64,000 bases of DNA, taken from Podospora bellae-mahoneyi (taxonomy: Eukaryota; Ascomycota; Sordariomycetes; Sordariales; Podosporaceae). Each line of letters begins with the position of its first letter. Within the stretch, counting starts at the first letter, position 1. Of the stretch, positions 47,636-59,280 are shown piece by piece. The position numbers and the translations under genes were made by a program. The notes under the pieces were generated by a model. It had not been told where the DNA came from, did no database searches, and saw only the letters and a program-made list of their open reading frames with translations. Location: assembly GCF_035222275.1 (NCBI RefSeq), contig NW_026946359.1, positions 5,580,001 to 5,644,000 of the forward strand, read 5' to 3'.

Positions 47636-49205
47636 CGGTTGTCGACATTCAGGATGACGATGCTGCCGCCCAGGGCATGGGTGCGATTCGACATGGGCTT
47701 CAATACAATTGCATCGTTGCATATGGCTAACCTCTTTGTTGAAAGGCATCCCGTTTCTCTTTTCCAAGGCAAGTTGATCTTGTGGCCGGTCCCATGTCTT
47801 CCATGCGCGCATCGGCTTGATGCTGCATCCTCGATCCCGCCAAGTGGTGTCACAAACATCACCATCGCCGACCATCTATCAACTTTCACCCGAAGGCTCA
47901 GAACATTGTCGATGGTTCCTGCCATCCGATTTTGTCGACCTTGCTGTCACTGCACGCGCTGCCGTATGGCATCATAGCATATGCTCCTTGCAGCATGGGC
48001 CTGGTCTATCCCTTCCCACAGCTGCAACGCATCGAGTCTTCTTCCATTGGATTATACGTTGACATATTCGCGGACGACGAGGCTAACAAGGCGGCAGGCG
48101 TTGCAGATCCATCGGTTCGAAAGGGACGGACGTGAGCAAGCAAGAGCAACCGCGACTTACAAAGCAGTTGCAAAGGGTACGTCTTTGTGAGCCGGTGGGT
48201 TTTTCTTTTTATAAAGTCAAGCACGTGGTTCAAGCACCTCAACGGTCTGAACCCGAGTGACTGGATTTGGTGGCCCGTTAGACGTCGCTTCCCCCAGCCC
48301 TTTTTTTCTTTCTTCCCACAACGTACACACCGTCCAACCGAAAAAGCTACCAAGCGACTGGACTTCTGGGAAACGAGGTCTAACTTTGCGCTACGCGACG
48401 TTCAGAACGCGTTATCAGGGAAATTCTATTTCGGGACATTTTTGAGGTAATAGCCAAGGTACGTGCATATCACTTTTCCCCATCACCTCAGGCAGTACCC
48501 GTCGCACTTGTCGGCCATGTTTGTTCACGGCAAATCATATTGGGTGTGCTCTGGTGCACCACCCGTTCGGAAATCGTACCAGGGTCTGGTGTCACACTCA
48601 GCGCGATCCCGTTTCAATCTCGGCAATGTTCCACCCTAGTCCCCCTTCTGTCCTTGCATGAAGCGTTGGGAAATTTTGCTACATGCGAGACCCCTTGGCT
48701 TTTGCTGCTTTTTATTTCGTTTTATATTGGTATCTTCAGGCCCAAGGGGCGCGGTGCGTTCGGATCGAGACTAACTTGCTGGCCTGTTTTTCCCCATTTC
48801 TTCTAGAACGCCGCACCGCCGACCGCCTTTCACAATCTCAAGCCCATCCTTGCCAGCAGTGTGTTTGGCCTGCACCTACTAAAAACCTCGACCTTTTCCC
48901 CAGAACATCGTGTGCTTCCCCGGCCGAACAAACAAGACCGCACGCACCGATCCCAAGACCGCACTATCGTGGTAACGGCGCCGAATTTATCTGTGAGTAG
49001 ATCTCCATTGCATCCGTCTCCCGAACCTCTATCCGCGCCTTTCTCGTGCCATGGCCAGCCACGGTCGCGTCGTTCACGGCAAGCCAGGCGGATGCACGGG
49101 TCCCTGGCCACACAACCTGGTTTACTTGTCGCCAGTTTGGCAGGCGTTCCTGGCAGGCGATCAACCCAGGTCCGCTGTGTGTTCCACAACCAGCGAGGTC
49201 ATCGC

Positions 49206-49246
49206 GACACACGCACACACACGCACGCACACACACAGAGAGAGAG
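49206..49246 (+). repeat. (CA)n then (GA)n repeat in a Medusa leader intron
   Basis: A CA run with three G interruptions followed by (GA)n, located about 35 nt before the acceptor at 49279. Complementary in sense to the TG run at 47600. Confidence 0.9.
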
Positions 49247-49331
49247 CCGACTTGGACTAACATCTCTCCCTCCCCACAGAGAAACCCTTACAGCACTTTG
49301 AAGACGAGCATACCCTATGGGACTGATGAAG

Positions 49332-52300
49332 ATGGCTCAGCACCGGCAGGCGCCCAGCCACTTCAAGGAAGAGCCCGGTCATGACTCGGTGAGTGCCACT
49401 TTTTTCAATATCTGTTCGCCAATCCACCCACCATCGAGAGTGCCGCATGCGCGCTTGCCTGCTGTTAGGTAATGTCAAGCGACAGTTGTCCTCAGCGCGG
49501 CATTTACTACATGATCTCCACCGTCGAGCGCTTTCAATAGTCGCCCGATTTTACGTTTCCTTCTCAGTGCGATATCAATATCCAAAAAACAAAAAAAAAA
49601 ACAAAAAAAAATGCCAAAAAAAAGACGCCTTTGTCCGTCGATGTAGGCGCGTCATTGATTTCCTTGGCCAATCGAGTCGGGGTCGAGTTGTTCCAGAAAA
49701 CGGCTGTGCCTGTCGCAAGCCTGACTTGGAGAAGATGAGTGGTCAGGGTTGTGTGGGAATTGCAGGGGCCCTCCTGTTTCACCACCAGCCAGGCGTCGGT
49801 AGTATGCAACAGGGGCTTGTGCCGGCGTGCGTAGTGCGCATTTGGCCTGGACGAGATGCGCCATCAGCACCTTTTTGTGCCATACCCTCACAGTACATCA
49901 ACACCATCCTATTCCTTTTCCACCATCCGGCCTCTCCAAATTGGCACAGGTGTGGTTGCTGGCTGTTGGCCTGAGCATGCCGCGCCGGCATTGGGTTCAA
50001 CGGTGCAACTCAATTCATAGCCTACGACAAGTGACAGCTGTCCATGGAGGCCAGCGTTTGGCTTGCATGATATAGTGTGTCAGCGGTCTGGGTTCCCCAG
50101 AGTGGCGGACCGAACAGGTCATGGCCACTGTTTCCCAACGGCGGTGTGGCTGGGATGCTGGCGCCGTATCGATGGCCTTCCCCTGTACCCCAAACCTTAC
50201 CCGTTTCTCCCCCCCATCACCCAAGACGTCGCAAATGCCGTATCAAAAGATCAGGGCAAAAAGAAACGGATCGAGCGATCGCGGCGCTTCACATGGAAAT
50301 CTCATGTCGGACCTGGATGGTGGCCCATTCACCGGAGTCAGGTGTGCACGCTGACGACACTCGTGCGACGGTCTCGCCATGTCCATGGTACCTCTGCTGT
50401 GTACTCGGTACATGCGCTGGGTGTTCTAGAGTCGTGGTTGGAGTCAGTCGCACCGTTGGCAAGTGGGGTTTTGGAGGCAACTCACCGTGTCCTGTGGGGC
50501 TTTCTCTCGAGCGTGTGTGGTGGAGCCACCCGCTGAGTGGTTCCGCGCAGAGTGGGAGGGAGACAGGGACAACACGTTCCGCAGCACCCTCCCCCGGTGT
50601 GCCTCCGGCCAGGGTCCACACATGGGCGCAAGTTTTCTCGGAAGCATTACCTCGCTGTCTCGGCTGCAGCAAAGAAAGCTGCTGCAAATGTCATCCCAAA
50701 TGACGGGACTGCGAGGTATCTCGTACCTCAGTCCGGGCATGCGTTCTGTGTCCTGCGCGGGTGCTGTGTCCCATCAGCGAGTTGCTGTGATGCCCCATGC
50801 CCAGCCCCTCCGGTGCTTGCAGGCGAATCCGATGCGCAGCCCTCTGGGCTTCCCAAAGAGCGGTACGTATCGGCGACCTGCTGCGGGACTTCCATGTTCC
50901 ATTGGAGTACCGTGTTCTCGAGTGGGAGGAGAGAGCCGGCCTGCCAGTGCAGGGATTGGCCCAGGAGCCCGCTGGGGACCCACATGTGCACACCCGCACC
51001 TCACCGCCCCTTGTCCTTGCCCCAGATGATGAAAGCGCACACACAGAAGACACGCAGAAAAGACAGAACACACGCAGAGACGGGCCTGCCAGGAAAACGA
51101 GAGCAAACCACACACTGAGCTTGCCCTTTCAGTGGCTAGCTCCGGCCTGCCAGTCCCGGTTGGGCAATAGTCATGACCCTCGGCTCTGCAGGCGTTCCGC
51201 CATTGGCCATTTCATCTAAAAATGCAGTCGTCCCCCCCTGCCCGCGTTTCTTTCAAGCCCTTGTCCTACCACACAACCAGAGAATTCCTTTCCTTCACTC
51301 TTGTCAGGTTCAGGGCTTTGAGGCTTCTCTTCGGTCTTCTCAGCCCCCGGTCTGGTCAGCGAGACAGAGGACGTTGAATCCCAAGCATCATTATCATTCT
51401 TGTTGCCCCCTGTTCAATCTCATCATTCTCGACCTTCTCCTGGTCCGGAGCCCCATCTTCCCATTCTCCTCCTGGCCGTCCCCAGTCGGTACATAATACA
51501 GCCATCCCCACAAAATAGCGACTCCCTTCTACACCTTCATCTCTAGTCGACCATCTCCTCTGTGGCCACGCCGCAGCACTGCATATCTGGTTAGTAGCCA
51601 TCGCGATCCCCCCCTTTGCTCCCCTCCATGCGGTGTTATCTTGATGGAATGCCACCATGCCATTGAGAGAACACCCAGGTGGCAATCTCGAAACCTCGGG
51701 AGGTGATTCCGAGCATTTGCTGCTCCACTAGGTGGGTAGCATTGGCCTCCCTGGCTCCTCACAGTCGGTTTGGATGCCGGATGATGGGAGCCCTGTCGTA
51801 CTGTACAAATCCCACCCCAAATCCCCGAGGCTAACCCGCCTCGTCCGTGGATCCCTCGTCCTTTTTTTTTCAGGGGACCGACACATCTTCCCGGCTGCCC
51901 AGACCTTGCACGCGGTTCAGGTTGAGAAAAAAAGCACAACATTCCCAGACGCGTCTGCGGCGCTCCAGAACACACACACACACACATGGTCTTTTTTGTC
52001 TAGCAAGCAACCCTGTACCGTGAAAACTAATGGTTGTCTCCTCTATGCAGCATCACACCCACCATCAACAACAACAGGGTCCTGTTCCTCCTCATCTGCA
52101 GCATTCTCGCCCCTCTAGCATTGTTCATCAACAGCATCACAGTCAAGCCCCAGCGCAGCAACAGCAATCCCACTCAAGCGCGTATTCGTCCGGCCACTCG
52201 GTCTATCAACCGCAGTCTCAGGCAAGCAACGCTCAAGAACATTCGCTGTCGTACTACGGACACCAGCCCAGCCCGTACAGCACGCCGGGTGCGACTAGCG

Positions 52301-55271
52301 GGTACACTTCCGCAGGTGGGTGAAAATTTCTCGTGGGTTTGGAACTTCAACCCCAAACTCAAAACCACACGCTCGACAAACTGGCTAACGTCGACTTGTA
52401 GACACCGGAGACATGATGGCTGCAACCATGCCGAGACCACCGTATCCCCCAATGTCATCCTACCACACTCCTCAGTCCAACTCGCCCGCCTCGGTAGCCT
52501 CGCCATCAGGTCATGATCAGCAGAGAAGCATGTATGGACAGCCTCCTTCGCAATTACACCAGCAATCAATGTACTATGGCGGGCCTCAGCAACAGTACTC
52601 GTCCATGTCGGCGCAGACTGCGTCTTCCCCGTACGCTCAACACCCGCAGCAATCACACCAGTCTATGGCCTCTCAACCGAGCATGATGATGTCTCACACG
52701 GCTCCTCAGCACCAGATGAGCCACCACACCTCGCAGCACTCGCAGGCCGGTATGACGGTCAGCCCTCGGCCTGGAAAGATTGAGACTCATGGTCTCACTA
52801 ACCGGATACCTGGACCCTCTGCTCCCGTCTCTATCGGTAGCGCCTCATCCACTGGTCCTCAGAATGGTGCTCCTCTTACCGCGCCAGCTGGCGGAGCTGC
52901 TGGCGTGAATCCCAACGCTGCCCCCGGACCTATCCCTGCCACCACGCCCCTTGTGGTCAGGCAAGATACCAACGGAGTACAGTGGATTGCGTTCGAGTAC
53001 TCTCGTGACAGAGTCAAGATGGAGTACACGATTCGCTGCGACGTGGAATCGGTGAACCAGGATGAGCTGTCGGCTGAGTTCAAGACGGAGAACTGCGTGT
53101 ATCCGCGCGCTTGCTGCCCCAAGGACCAGTACCGCGGAAACCGCCTTGTGTACGAGACCGAGTGTAACTCTGTGGGCTGGGCTTTGGCCCAACTCAACCC
53201 GCCTCTCCGCGGCAAGAGAGGTCTGATTCAGCGGGCTGTTGACAGCTGGCGCAACAGCAACCAGGACCCGAGACTCAGAAGTCGTCGCGTCCGACGAATG
53301 GCCAAGATGAACACGCGCAACAGCAAGGCTGGTTCAACGACACCGCATGCCACCCACATTGGTACCCCAACCGGCCCAGGGATGCCCACCCCAACGGGCA
53401 TGGGAGCGAGCGGCAACCCGGCAATTGGCAAGCCCGGCATGGGCGGCATGAACTCGTCGATTCACCACCACCACGGCCAGCAGGATGGGAGTGCCCAGGG
53501 GGGAGATGAAGTCGGTATGTTTCACCAGATGGCCTGAAGCGCGCGCGTTTGTTCGTGATTAAGTGTGATACCTCTTCAAACCGCTCTGCCTTGCTCATGT
53601 TTCTTTTTTGTTCTGTCGGTTACTGTTGCGTTATTGGGTTTTTCCATTTTTTTACAGGGAGTTTCTAGTCGTTTTGTTTTTCCTTTTTACCTGTTATATA
53701 CCGGCTCGGCGACATTACAAAATCTCGAGCACACCGCATCTGGGGCAACCACAGGAACCTGGTACAAAAGAAAGATCTGTACATTACACTAGTTGCGCGT
53801 TTGCTGTTGTTGTTGTTAGTTTTGTTTTTGCTGGTTTTCGGTCGTCGTCGTTTTTTCGTCGTCTGGCTGCTGGCACTGCACCATCACAGCATTCGCTTTG
53901 TTCACATATCAACCAGCACCTTTTTTCATCACACACACTATACACACACACAACACACACATGTCAATTGCCTCACACTCTGAGCAAAACGGAGTGCCCT
54001 ATCTGACGGGGCTTTGAAAACCTGTTTTGTACAAGAACGAAAAAGCACCCCCCTTGTTTGTATCCCTGCTTCTCGTTTGGAGGGTTCGCGAGTTCTTGCT
54101 GCTGTTTTCGTGGTTTGGGAAGCATCACACTTACCATGATCTGACGCGTGTCGTTTTTGATACGTGGCAGCACGTATTCTCTCCTCCCTCTCTTCTCTCT
54201 GCCTTCTCCGCGGGGGGGGGGGAGGGGAGTTGATTGAGGGGGAGGGGGAGAGCAAGTCATTATGTCATTGGTTGAGAACATGTTTCACTAACGGATTTAT
54301 TTTCTCATGTCTTATAGGCGACGGAGATTCCTACATGGACGATCAACAGCATCATCACCACCATCAACCCCCGACCCAGGCTGGATCTGCCTCGGGGTCC
54401 GAAGACCGTCCTTCTCAGGTTTTCACCGGCTATGGCTCCTACAACGGCGCGCCCACCCACGCTGGCTCGTCCAACTCGATGTCGATTCACGACCAGCTGA
54501 GCGGCTCGCCTCATGCCAGCGGCGGCGGCGGCGCGATTGCGGCTCGCAGGATGAGCGCCGGGCGTGACCCCCGGGATGACGAGCCCGAGGATTTGTTCCC
54601 CGATATCCCCGAGGCCAAGAAGCGCAAGTTTATTCTGGTCGAGGACTCCGACAGGCAGAGCCGCCTCCGGGTGCGCGTCACGCTGGACGGCGTGGACACG
54701 CGCGAGATTCCCGATAGTTTCCGCAAGAGCAGTAGTGTTTATCCCAGGTCGTACTTCCCCCGGGAGATGCAGAGCCCGCCCCCGAGCGCGACGGGAAGCA
54801 AGTTTTTCTTGGACGACGCGAGTGATCATGACGGCAATGAGGACGATGGGACGACCGATACCGAGGGTCGCCGTGCTGGTCGCGGCGCCAGAAGCAGAGG
54901 TCGGATCATGGTCAAGGTTCCCATGGGCGAGGGCCAGGAAGGGGAGGTGGCCATTCCGAGGATGAGGAAGGGGTTTAGGGGGAAGGAGGTGAGGCTGAAT
55001 GATTTGGGGTATCGGATGGCCTGGTTGCAGAGTAGGGTTTTTGCAGGGAGGACGGTGTTTTTGCAGCGAGCTTGTAAGTTTTTTTCATTTTTGCTGGCGA
55101 AGATTATGGACTGACATGTCGGTAGTGGACTGCTACAGAAACAAGACTCGAAGCGCCATGGAGTCGGTCATGCAAGACGTCAAGACGGCGGCGCCGCACT
55201 ACGAAACGCGAGTCGGCAAGAGAAAGTGGAACGATCGGATGCGCGGGGGGGAGAAGAAGGAGGACGATTAG
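49332..55271 (+). CDS. medA: Medusa transcriptional regulator (MedA / ACON-3 / Ren1 family)
   Basis: Model: 49332-49388, 52051-52315, 52402-53514, 54318-55073, 55126-55271, giving 778 aa. MedA-type proteins are nuclear regulators of conidiophore patterning, conidiation and in some species virulence. The first half is Gln/His/Ser/Pro-rich. The conserved core (exon 3) includes VQWIAFEYSRDRVKMEYTI, NCVYPRACCPKDQYRGNRL, NSVGWALAQLNPPLRGKRG and QRAVDSWRNSNQDPRLRSRR. The second conserved part (exons 4-5) has a likely NLS in KKRKFILVED, then SSVYPRSYFPREM, LNDLGYRMAWLQSRVF and HYETRVGKRKW. The start at 49332 has A at -3 and G at +4. An in-frame ATG at 49317, after an in-frame TGA, would add five residues. 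Odd: introns of 2,662 and 803 nt among otherwise short ones, so exon 1 is inferred mainly from frame and splice motifs. Confidence 0.8.
49389..52050 (+). other. Proposed 2.66-kb first coding intron of Medusa
   Basis: Donor G|GTGAGT at 49389. The acceptor is a clear ACTAAT branch plus pyrimidine stretch plus GCAG at 52050. No gene on either strand was accepted inside. It contains a (CA)n run at about 51970-51986 and CT-rich sequence from about 51.2 kb that could be a second promoter. In-frame ATGs at 52030 and 52045, just before the acceptor, would start a shorter protein from such a promoter. Cassette exons are possible. Confidence 0.5.
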
Positions 55272-55682
55272 TTTCTGTCTTCCACCTTGCGCGACGTCTC
55301 TTTTTCTTGCGGAGCCACTTTCATGGACAACGACGACGACGTTTATGAGCATGAGCAATGAGCATGTGAGCTGGCCGTCTTTCTCCTGGCAGCACAATCC
55401 AAAAGTTCACGACTCTTTTGCAGAAGAGGAAAAAAAAGCATCGGCATCAATCAGCATTCGTCTTGTTGAGCGGGATATTGTCAAAGTTTGTTTCGCTTGT
55501 TTTTTTTTTTTTTTTTCTTTTTAAGTTTCTAAAGTTTCGGCATTGGCATTGGGGGCATTTCATGTGGTGTGGGGGAAGGGGAAGGGGAGGGCGGTGGAAA
55601 ATGGGGGGATGGTTTGGTGGCATTTGTGTTTTACAAGTTTTTGTCGTTTGGGTGTGTTTTTTGTTTTTGGGGGGAGGATGGA

Positions 55683-55683
55683 G

Positions 55684-55719
<36 letters not shown>
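55683..55719 (+). repeat. (GTT)n in the likely Medusa 3' UTR
   Basis: About 12 GTT units roughly 410 nt after the Medusa stop codon. Confidence 0.9.
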
Positions 55720-55728
<9 letters not shown>

Positions 55729-55958
55729 GTATACGAAGAGACAAAAACATGGCGTATAGTTGTACCTAGATAGATGTATGTAGTAAGGGGGTTGGAAAGG
55801 GGGAAAGGGGACGTGGTTGTGTAAGAAAAGTACTTGGGGTGTGTCGGAGTGTTTGTGGGTAGACAAAAAAAAATACATAAAAGTTAAATTGCAGGTTTGT
55901 TGGTTGTTGTTATTCTGTGTCGTGTAGTGGTTCGGGATTTGGGTGGGGATGTGAAGAG

Positions 55959-56003
55959 GTGTGTGTGTGTGTGGTGTGTGTGTGTGAGAGAGAGAGAGAG
56001 AGA
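55959..56003 (+). repeat. Compound (TG)n-(GA)n repeat
   Basis: TG units with one interruption, followed by about nine GA units, about 155 nt before the NTF2-like start codon. Confidence 0.9.
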
Positions 56004-56159
56004 CATGGAGTTGTCCCCCATTCTCTGTGGTCGGGGGAACGTGACGGAGGTCCGGAGTGCCCTTGTTGAACCCGACTTTTCTCTGTTATTCTTGCATCTC
56101 ATCTCCGGTTTTCTATATCTTTCCCACTCGTTTCTATCCAGAGTAGATATCATCCCAAA

Positions 56160-56176
56160 ATGGCCTCCCAACAACA

Positions 56177-56213
<37 letters not shown>

Positions 56214-56699
56214 CAGCAAAGCGAACCCCTCCGCCTCACCCCCCACGACACCTCTCCAGAACAACCCCAGCAACAGCAAAACAAACCCCCTTTCTCCTCT
56301 GCTAGAGATCTGCTGGAGTACCTCTACGAAGACGTAACCCGCCTCTCCCAGATCGCCACAGAGAACTGTGTCCTTCACCCGGCAGACAACTCCCTGCCCC
56401 CCTGCCTCGGAGTCGCCGCCTGCCAGGCCCACGAGGAGGAGCTGCTCAAGACAACGAGGGGGACGCTAAAGATGAGGGTAGAGAGCATCACGCTCAGCTC
56501 CTCACACGAGTTTGGGTGCGTGATGGGCAGGTTTGAGCTCGGGGGCGGGGAGGTGAGAGAGACGTTTTGTGGGGTTTGGAGGTTTGAGATGGGGACGACG
56601 GATGGGGAGGAGGTGAGGGCGGTGGAGCATTGGGAGAATCTGACTCCGGAGGGAAGGAGGAGGGTGGCTGAGTGGGTTGCGGGTGGGTTGAAAAACTGA
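56160..56699 (+). CDS. NTF2-like / SnoaL-like fold protein, 179 aa
   Basis: Single exon, ATG at 56160 in good context (CAAAATGG). The first 45 residues are low complexity: a poly-Ala run of 11 coded by GCA within a CAG-type repeat, then Gln/Pro-rich sequence. Residues about 46-179 look like the cone-shaped NTF2-like fold: an N-terminal helix with ARDLLEYLYEDVTRLSQIA, then CVLHPAD, a helix AACQAHEEELLK, and a beta-rich half with FGCVMGRFEL, FCGVWRFEMGT and AVEHWENL. Proteins of this type are small-molecule enzymes or binding modules, and sequence alone does not give the ligand. Family placement rests on pattern and length, not on catalytic residues. Confidence 0.7.
56179..56212 (+). repeat. 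(CAG)n read as poly-Ala
   Basis: A CAG/AGC/GCA repeat of about 11 units near the N-terminus of the NTF2-like protein, read in the GCA frame as alanine. Confidence 0.92.
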
Positions 56700-57073
56700 G
56701 GGAGTGGTGAGGAAAATAGCATGTTCCAAGTAAGGTGATATATTAACACAGAGGACATCATCACCCGGGTCAGAAACTCAACTTGCTATTCATATGATTA
56801 TCAAAAAAAGGAAAAAAGAGAGATGGGAAAATGTACATGTTCAAGCTCATCATGTATGCAAAACCCCAAAACCCCCTCCACATCACACACAATCTATATT
56901 TCCCACCAACACCCCCCCTCCCCACCTGAACATACTCCTTGCCCTTCCTCTTCCTACTCTTCCCCAAACCACCCCTCCATCCCCTCCATGTCCTCCTCCT
57001 CCCCCTCTTCAACCTCCCCATCTTCTCCAACCACTCCCTATACCAGCTAACCTCCCCCTGATCCAACCCCCCC
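56700..57073. other. Convergent 3' flanks, NTF2-like and 364-aa protein genes
   Basis: Short C-rich and A-rich spacer. No gene. Confidence 0.6.
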
Positions 57074-57668
57074 TCAATACACACCACCAACCACAGCAGC
57101 CTTCGCCCCCAGCTCCCTCCGCAACCCCTCCCACTCCCCCCTCTGCGCCTCGAGCAATCTCTTCCTCTCCCACATCTGCCACTGAAACATCTCACTCAGC
57201 TCAAACTCGACAAGCTGGCTAAAATCCGCCAGCTCCCTCATCTGCCACTCCGTTACCTTACCCAGATCCACATGCCTCGGCCTCCCGCTCCTCCCCACCT
57301 CCACCGCCGGCACCCCCAAGATATCAGCGATATTCCTCGCATGCCTCTGCCTCACGGCCGCGACCTGGGCGCGGAACCTGCTGTTCAAAGCAGCAAACTG
57401 CGCGACGTGCCGCCTGTGGAGCGAGACAAGTGCTCTGGCCTGATAGGCCGTCAAGATATTTGCAAAAGAAGAAGCCGAAAGGGCAGGGTCGAGGACACCG
57501 GCGGTGCCACGGGATTGGGATGATTGCGGTCTGGGAGGGGGGTATTTAGTCTGCTTAGTTGCCGGCGGAGGAGCGGGGATTCCGGTGTGGAAGATCGAGG
57601 CGGTCAAGGGGTACAGCGTCTGAAAGCCCTCCTCGATCATTCTTTTGGTAAAAAAAAGATGGTGATTT

Positions 57669-57750
<82 letters not shown>

Positions 57751-58168
57751 ACGTGGTGATAGGATAAGGCATAAAGTCATTATCTTCGTCATCGCCGAAG
57801 TAATCATTGTCGTTGTTGTTGTCCTCATAGCCATGAGACTCGCTCCATTGTTCATACCACCTTTCCAGCTCCTCGCCCATCTCCTCGTCCACAAGCTCAT
57901 CATCCTCCCAGCGCTCCATTTGGTCGGTGTGGAAGCCCGAGCCCGGAGGCGTTGCCAAAGGCGCAGCGGCTGCATCTAGATAACTTATGTCGAACTCAGG
58001 CTTACTGCTGCCCGCTTGTCCTTGGTGCCGATTGAAAGAAACGGCATCATGGAATGCCCCAGTGGCTTGATGACAACAAGGAGCAGCCTTGGCAACAACA
58101 ACAACAACAGCAACAACCACCACCAGCCCAGCCACCACTTGAAGCAATCGTACGTGGAGGTTCGGCAT
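57074..58168 (-). CDS. Hypothetical 364-aa secreted or membrane protein with poly-Asn tract
   Basis: A single uninterrupted frame starting MPNLHVRLLQVVAGL. The N-terminal hydrophobic segment (about residues 5-29, very Val-rich) is a signal peptide or anchor. A CC pair follows at about 31-32, then an acidic stretch (WEDDELVDEEMGEELERW). A run of about 26 Asn sits near residues 140-166, coded by AAC. The C-terminal half (about 225-350) is likely helical and has the most regular composition: SSFANILTAYQARALVSLHRR written in part as FANILTAYQARALV, and QLVEFELSEMFQWQMWERKR. I do not recognise a family. The frame is almost certainly real given its length, bias and ordered C-terminus; function is unknown. 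Confidence 0.72.
57669..57750 (-). repeat. (AAC)n coding poly-Asn, minus strand
   Basis: About 26-27 consecutive AAC codons (GTT on the plus strand) within the 364-aa protein gene. It is the third long Asn run in the window and the second unrelated secreted-type protein to carry one. Confidence 0.93.
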
Positions 58169-59235
58169 ATTCCCCTCCAGTAAAGCTACCTATCTCACGC
58201 CTCGATATGGCAACCCGACAAGACCATGAGGTTCTGACAGCGACGGTGAGAATCCACAAGAGGGCCGTTGGTACAACGAACAAACAGCAAATGAGTGTGT
58301 TTTCAAGTCAAAGAAAAAATGATACAAAAGAAACCCAAATACAGAGAAGCGGCTATGCTGGCGAGAAGCAGATAGACGGTACTTGAGAGAAACTTCTTCA
58401 TATTCCGGCAAAGCGGTGGCCGCGGGTAAGAGACAGGAACCGAGGAACCGAGGAGGTGAAGGGTGTTTGTTGATCGAATCTGCGGACATCCCCATGGGGA
58501 TATCAAAAGAAAAGATGTTATCACGGTCCCAAGAACTTGTGAAGTGAGGTACACCAGCCAAAAGATAAAGCAAGGGATAGGGGGCGCTCCGCTAGGAGCT
58601 AGGCCATGGTCTGAAGGCTTGCGGGAGCTTCCCCGGATGCCTGAGTCGAAGATCGGTGATGGCGATTCTGGTTGACGCGAATACTGGGGGCGGTGAGATG
58701 TGTTATATGCTACAGGAGAAGTAGTGTAATCTAGACGACGGAAGATTCTCAGATTCGAACGTGAACGAGCCGGGGGTGCTGGTGCGCCAGACCAAAGCAG
58801 AATGAGTAGGTATCTGCAAAAGACGATGCAGCGAGAGAAAATCTCAACGGGTCGTGCTTCGGAGTGTCGCTCTTGGCCGAATGAGCCAGTGGCCTATCCT
58901 CGGAAACCTTGGAGAAGGAGGAGTCTTCAACCCAACTCGATACCTACGCTAAAACCAACGTTAAACCGACTGCTCATGCCTGTGTTGTTCAATCCAAGAT
59001 CGAGGATTTATAAGAGATCACAAGACGACGATGCCTGACTCACAGACAAGACACATGCTAACAACCAAAACAGATCTTTATGTTAACCTTTCCAAACAGC
59101 GCTTTTGCCTCCTACCAATCCGTTCCAATTCAGTCCATCTATATTAGACCCAAATCCCAAACCTCGCTCAGCCAAACAAAACGTATATTCAAACACATGG
59201 AAAGAAATTGTCAGAACTTCATGCCATCATCACAC

Positions 59236-59280
<45 letters not shown>

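Larger units (their letters stand above)
47250..49331 (+). promoter_or_regulatory. Proposed multi-exon, AUG-free 5' leader of the Medusa gene
   Basis: Splice motifs outline a chain of noncoding exons before the Medusa start. An exon ends at 47492 (donor GTGAGT at 47493). Further exons lie at about 48022-48176 (donor GTACGT), 48406-48458 (donor GTACGT), 48807-48992 (acceptor after GACTAACT branch, donor GTGAGT) and 49280 onward (acceptor CCCCACAG after GGACTAAC branch). The proposed exons contain no ATG before the coding start (the 47.25-47.49 kb exon likewise), whereas the proposed introns contain several. The last two introns (48459-48806 and 48993-49279) have the best signals; the upstream ones are weaker. 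The transcription start is not defined. Confidence 0.5.
55272..56159. other. Medusa 3' flank and leader of the NTF2-like gene
   Basis: It contains a T run near 55500, a (GTT)n run at 55683-55719, and a (TG)n-(GA)n run at about 55959-56003. No gene supported. Confidence 0.6.

Noticed and set aside
50077-51219. Several overlapping 130-208-codon frames on both strands
   Set aside because: They lie inside the proposed Medusa intron, overlap in multiple frames and show no protein family features.
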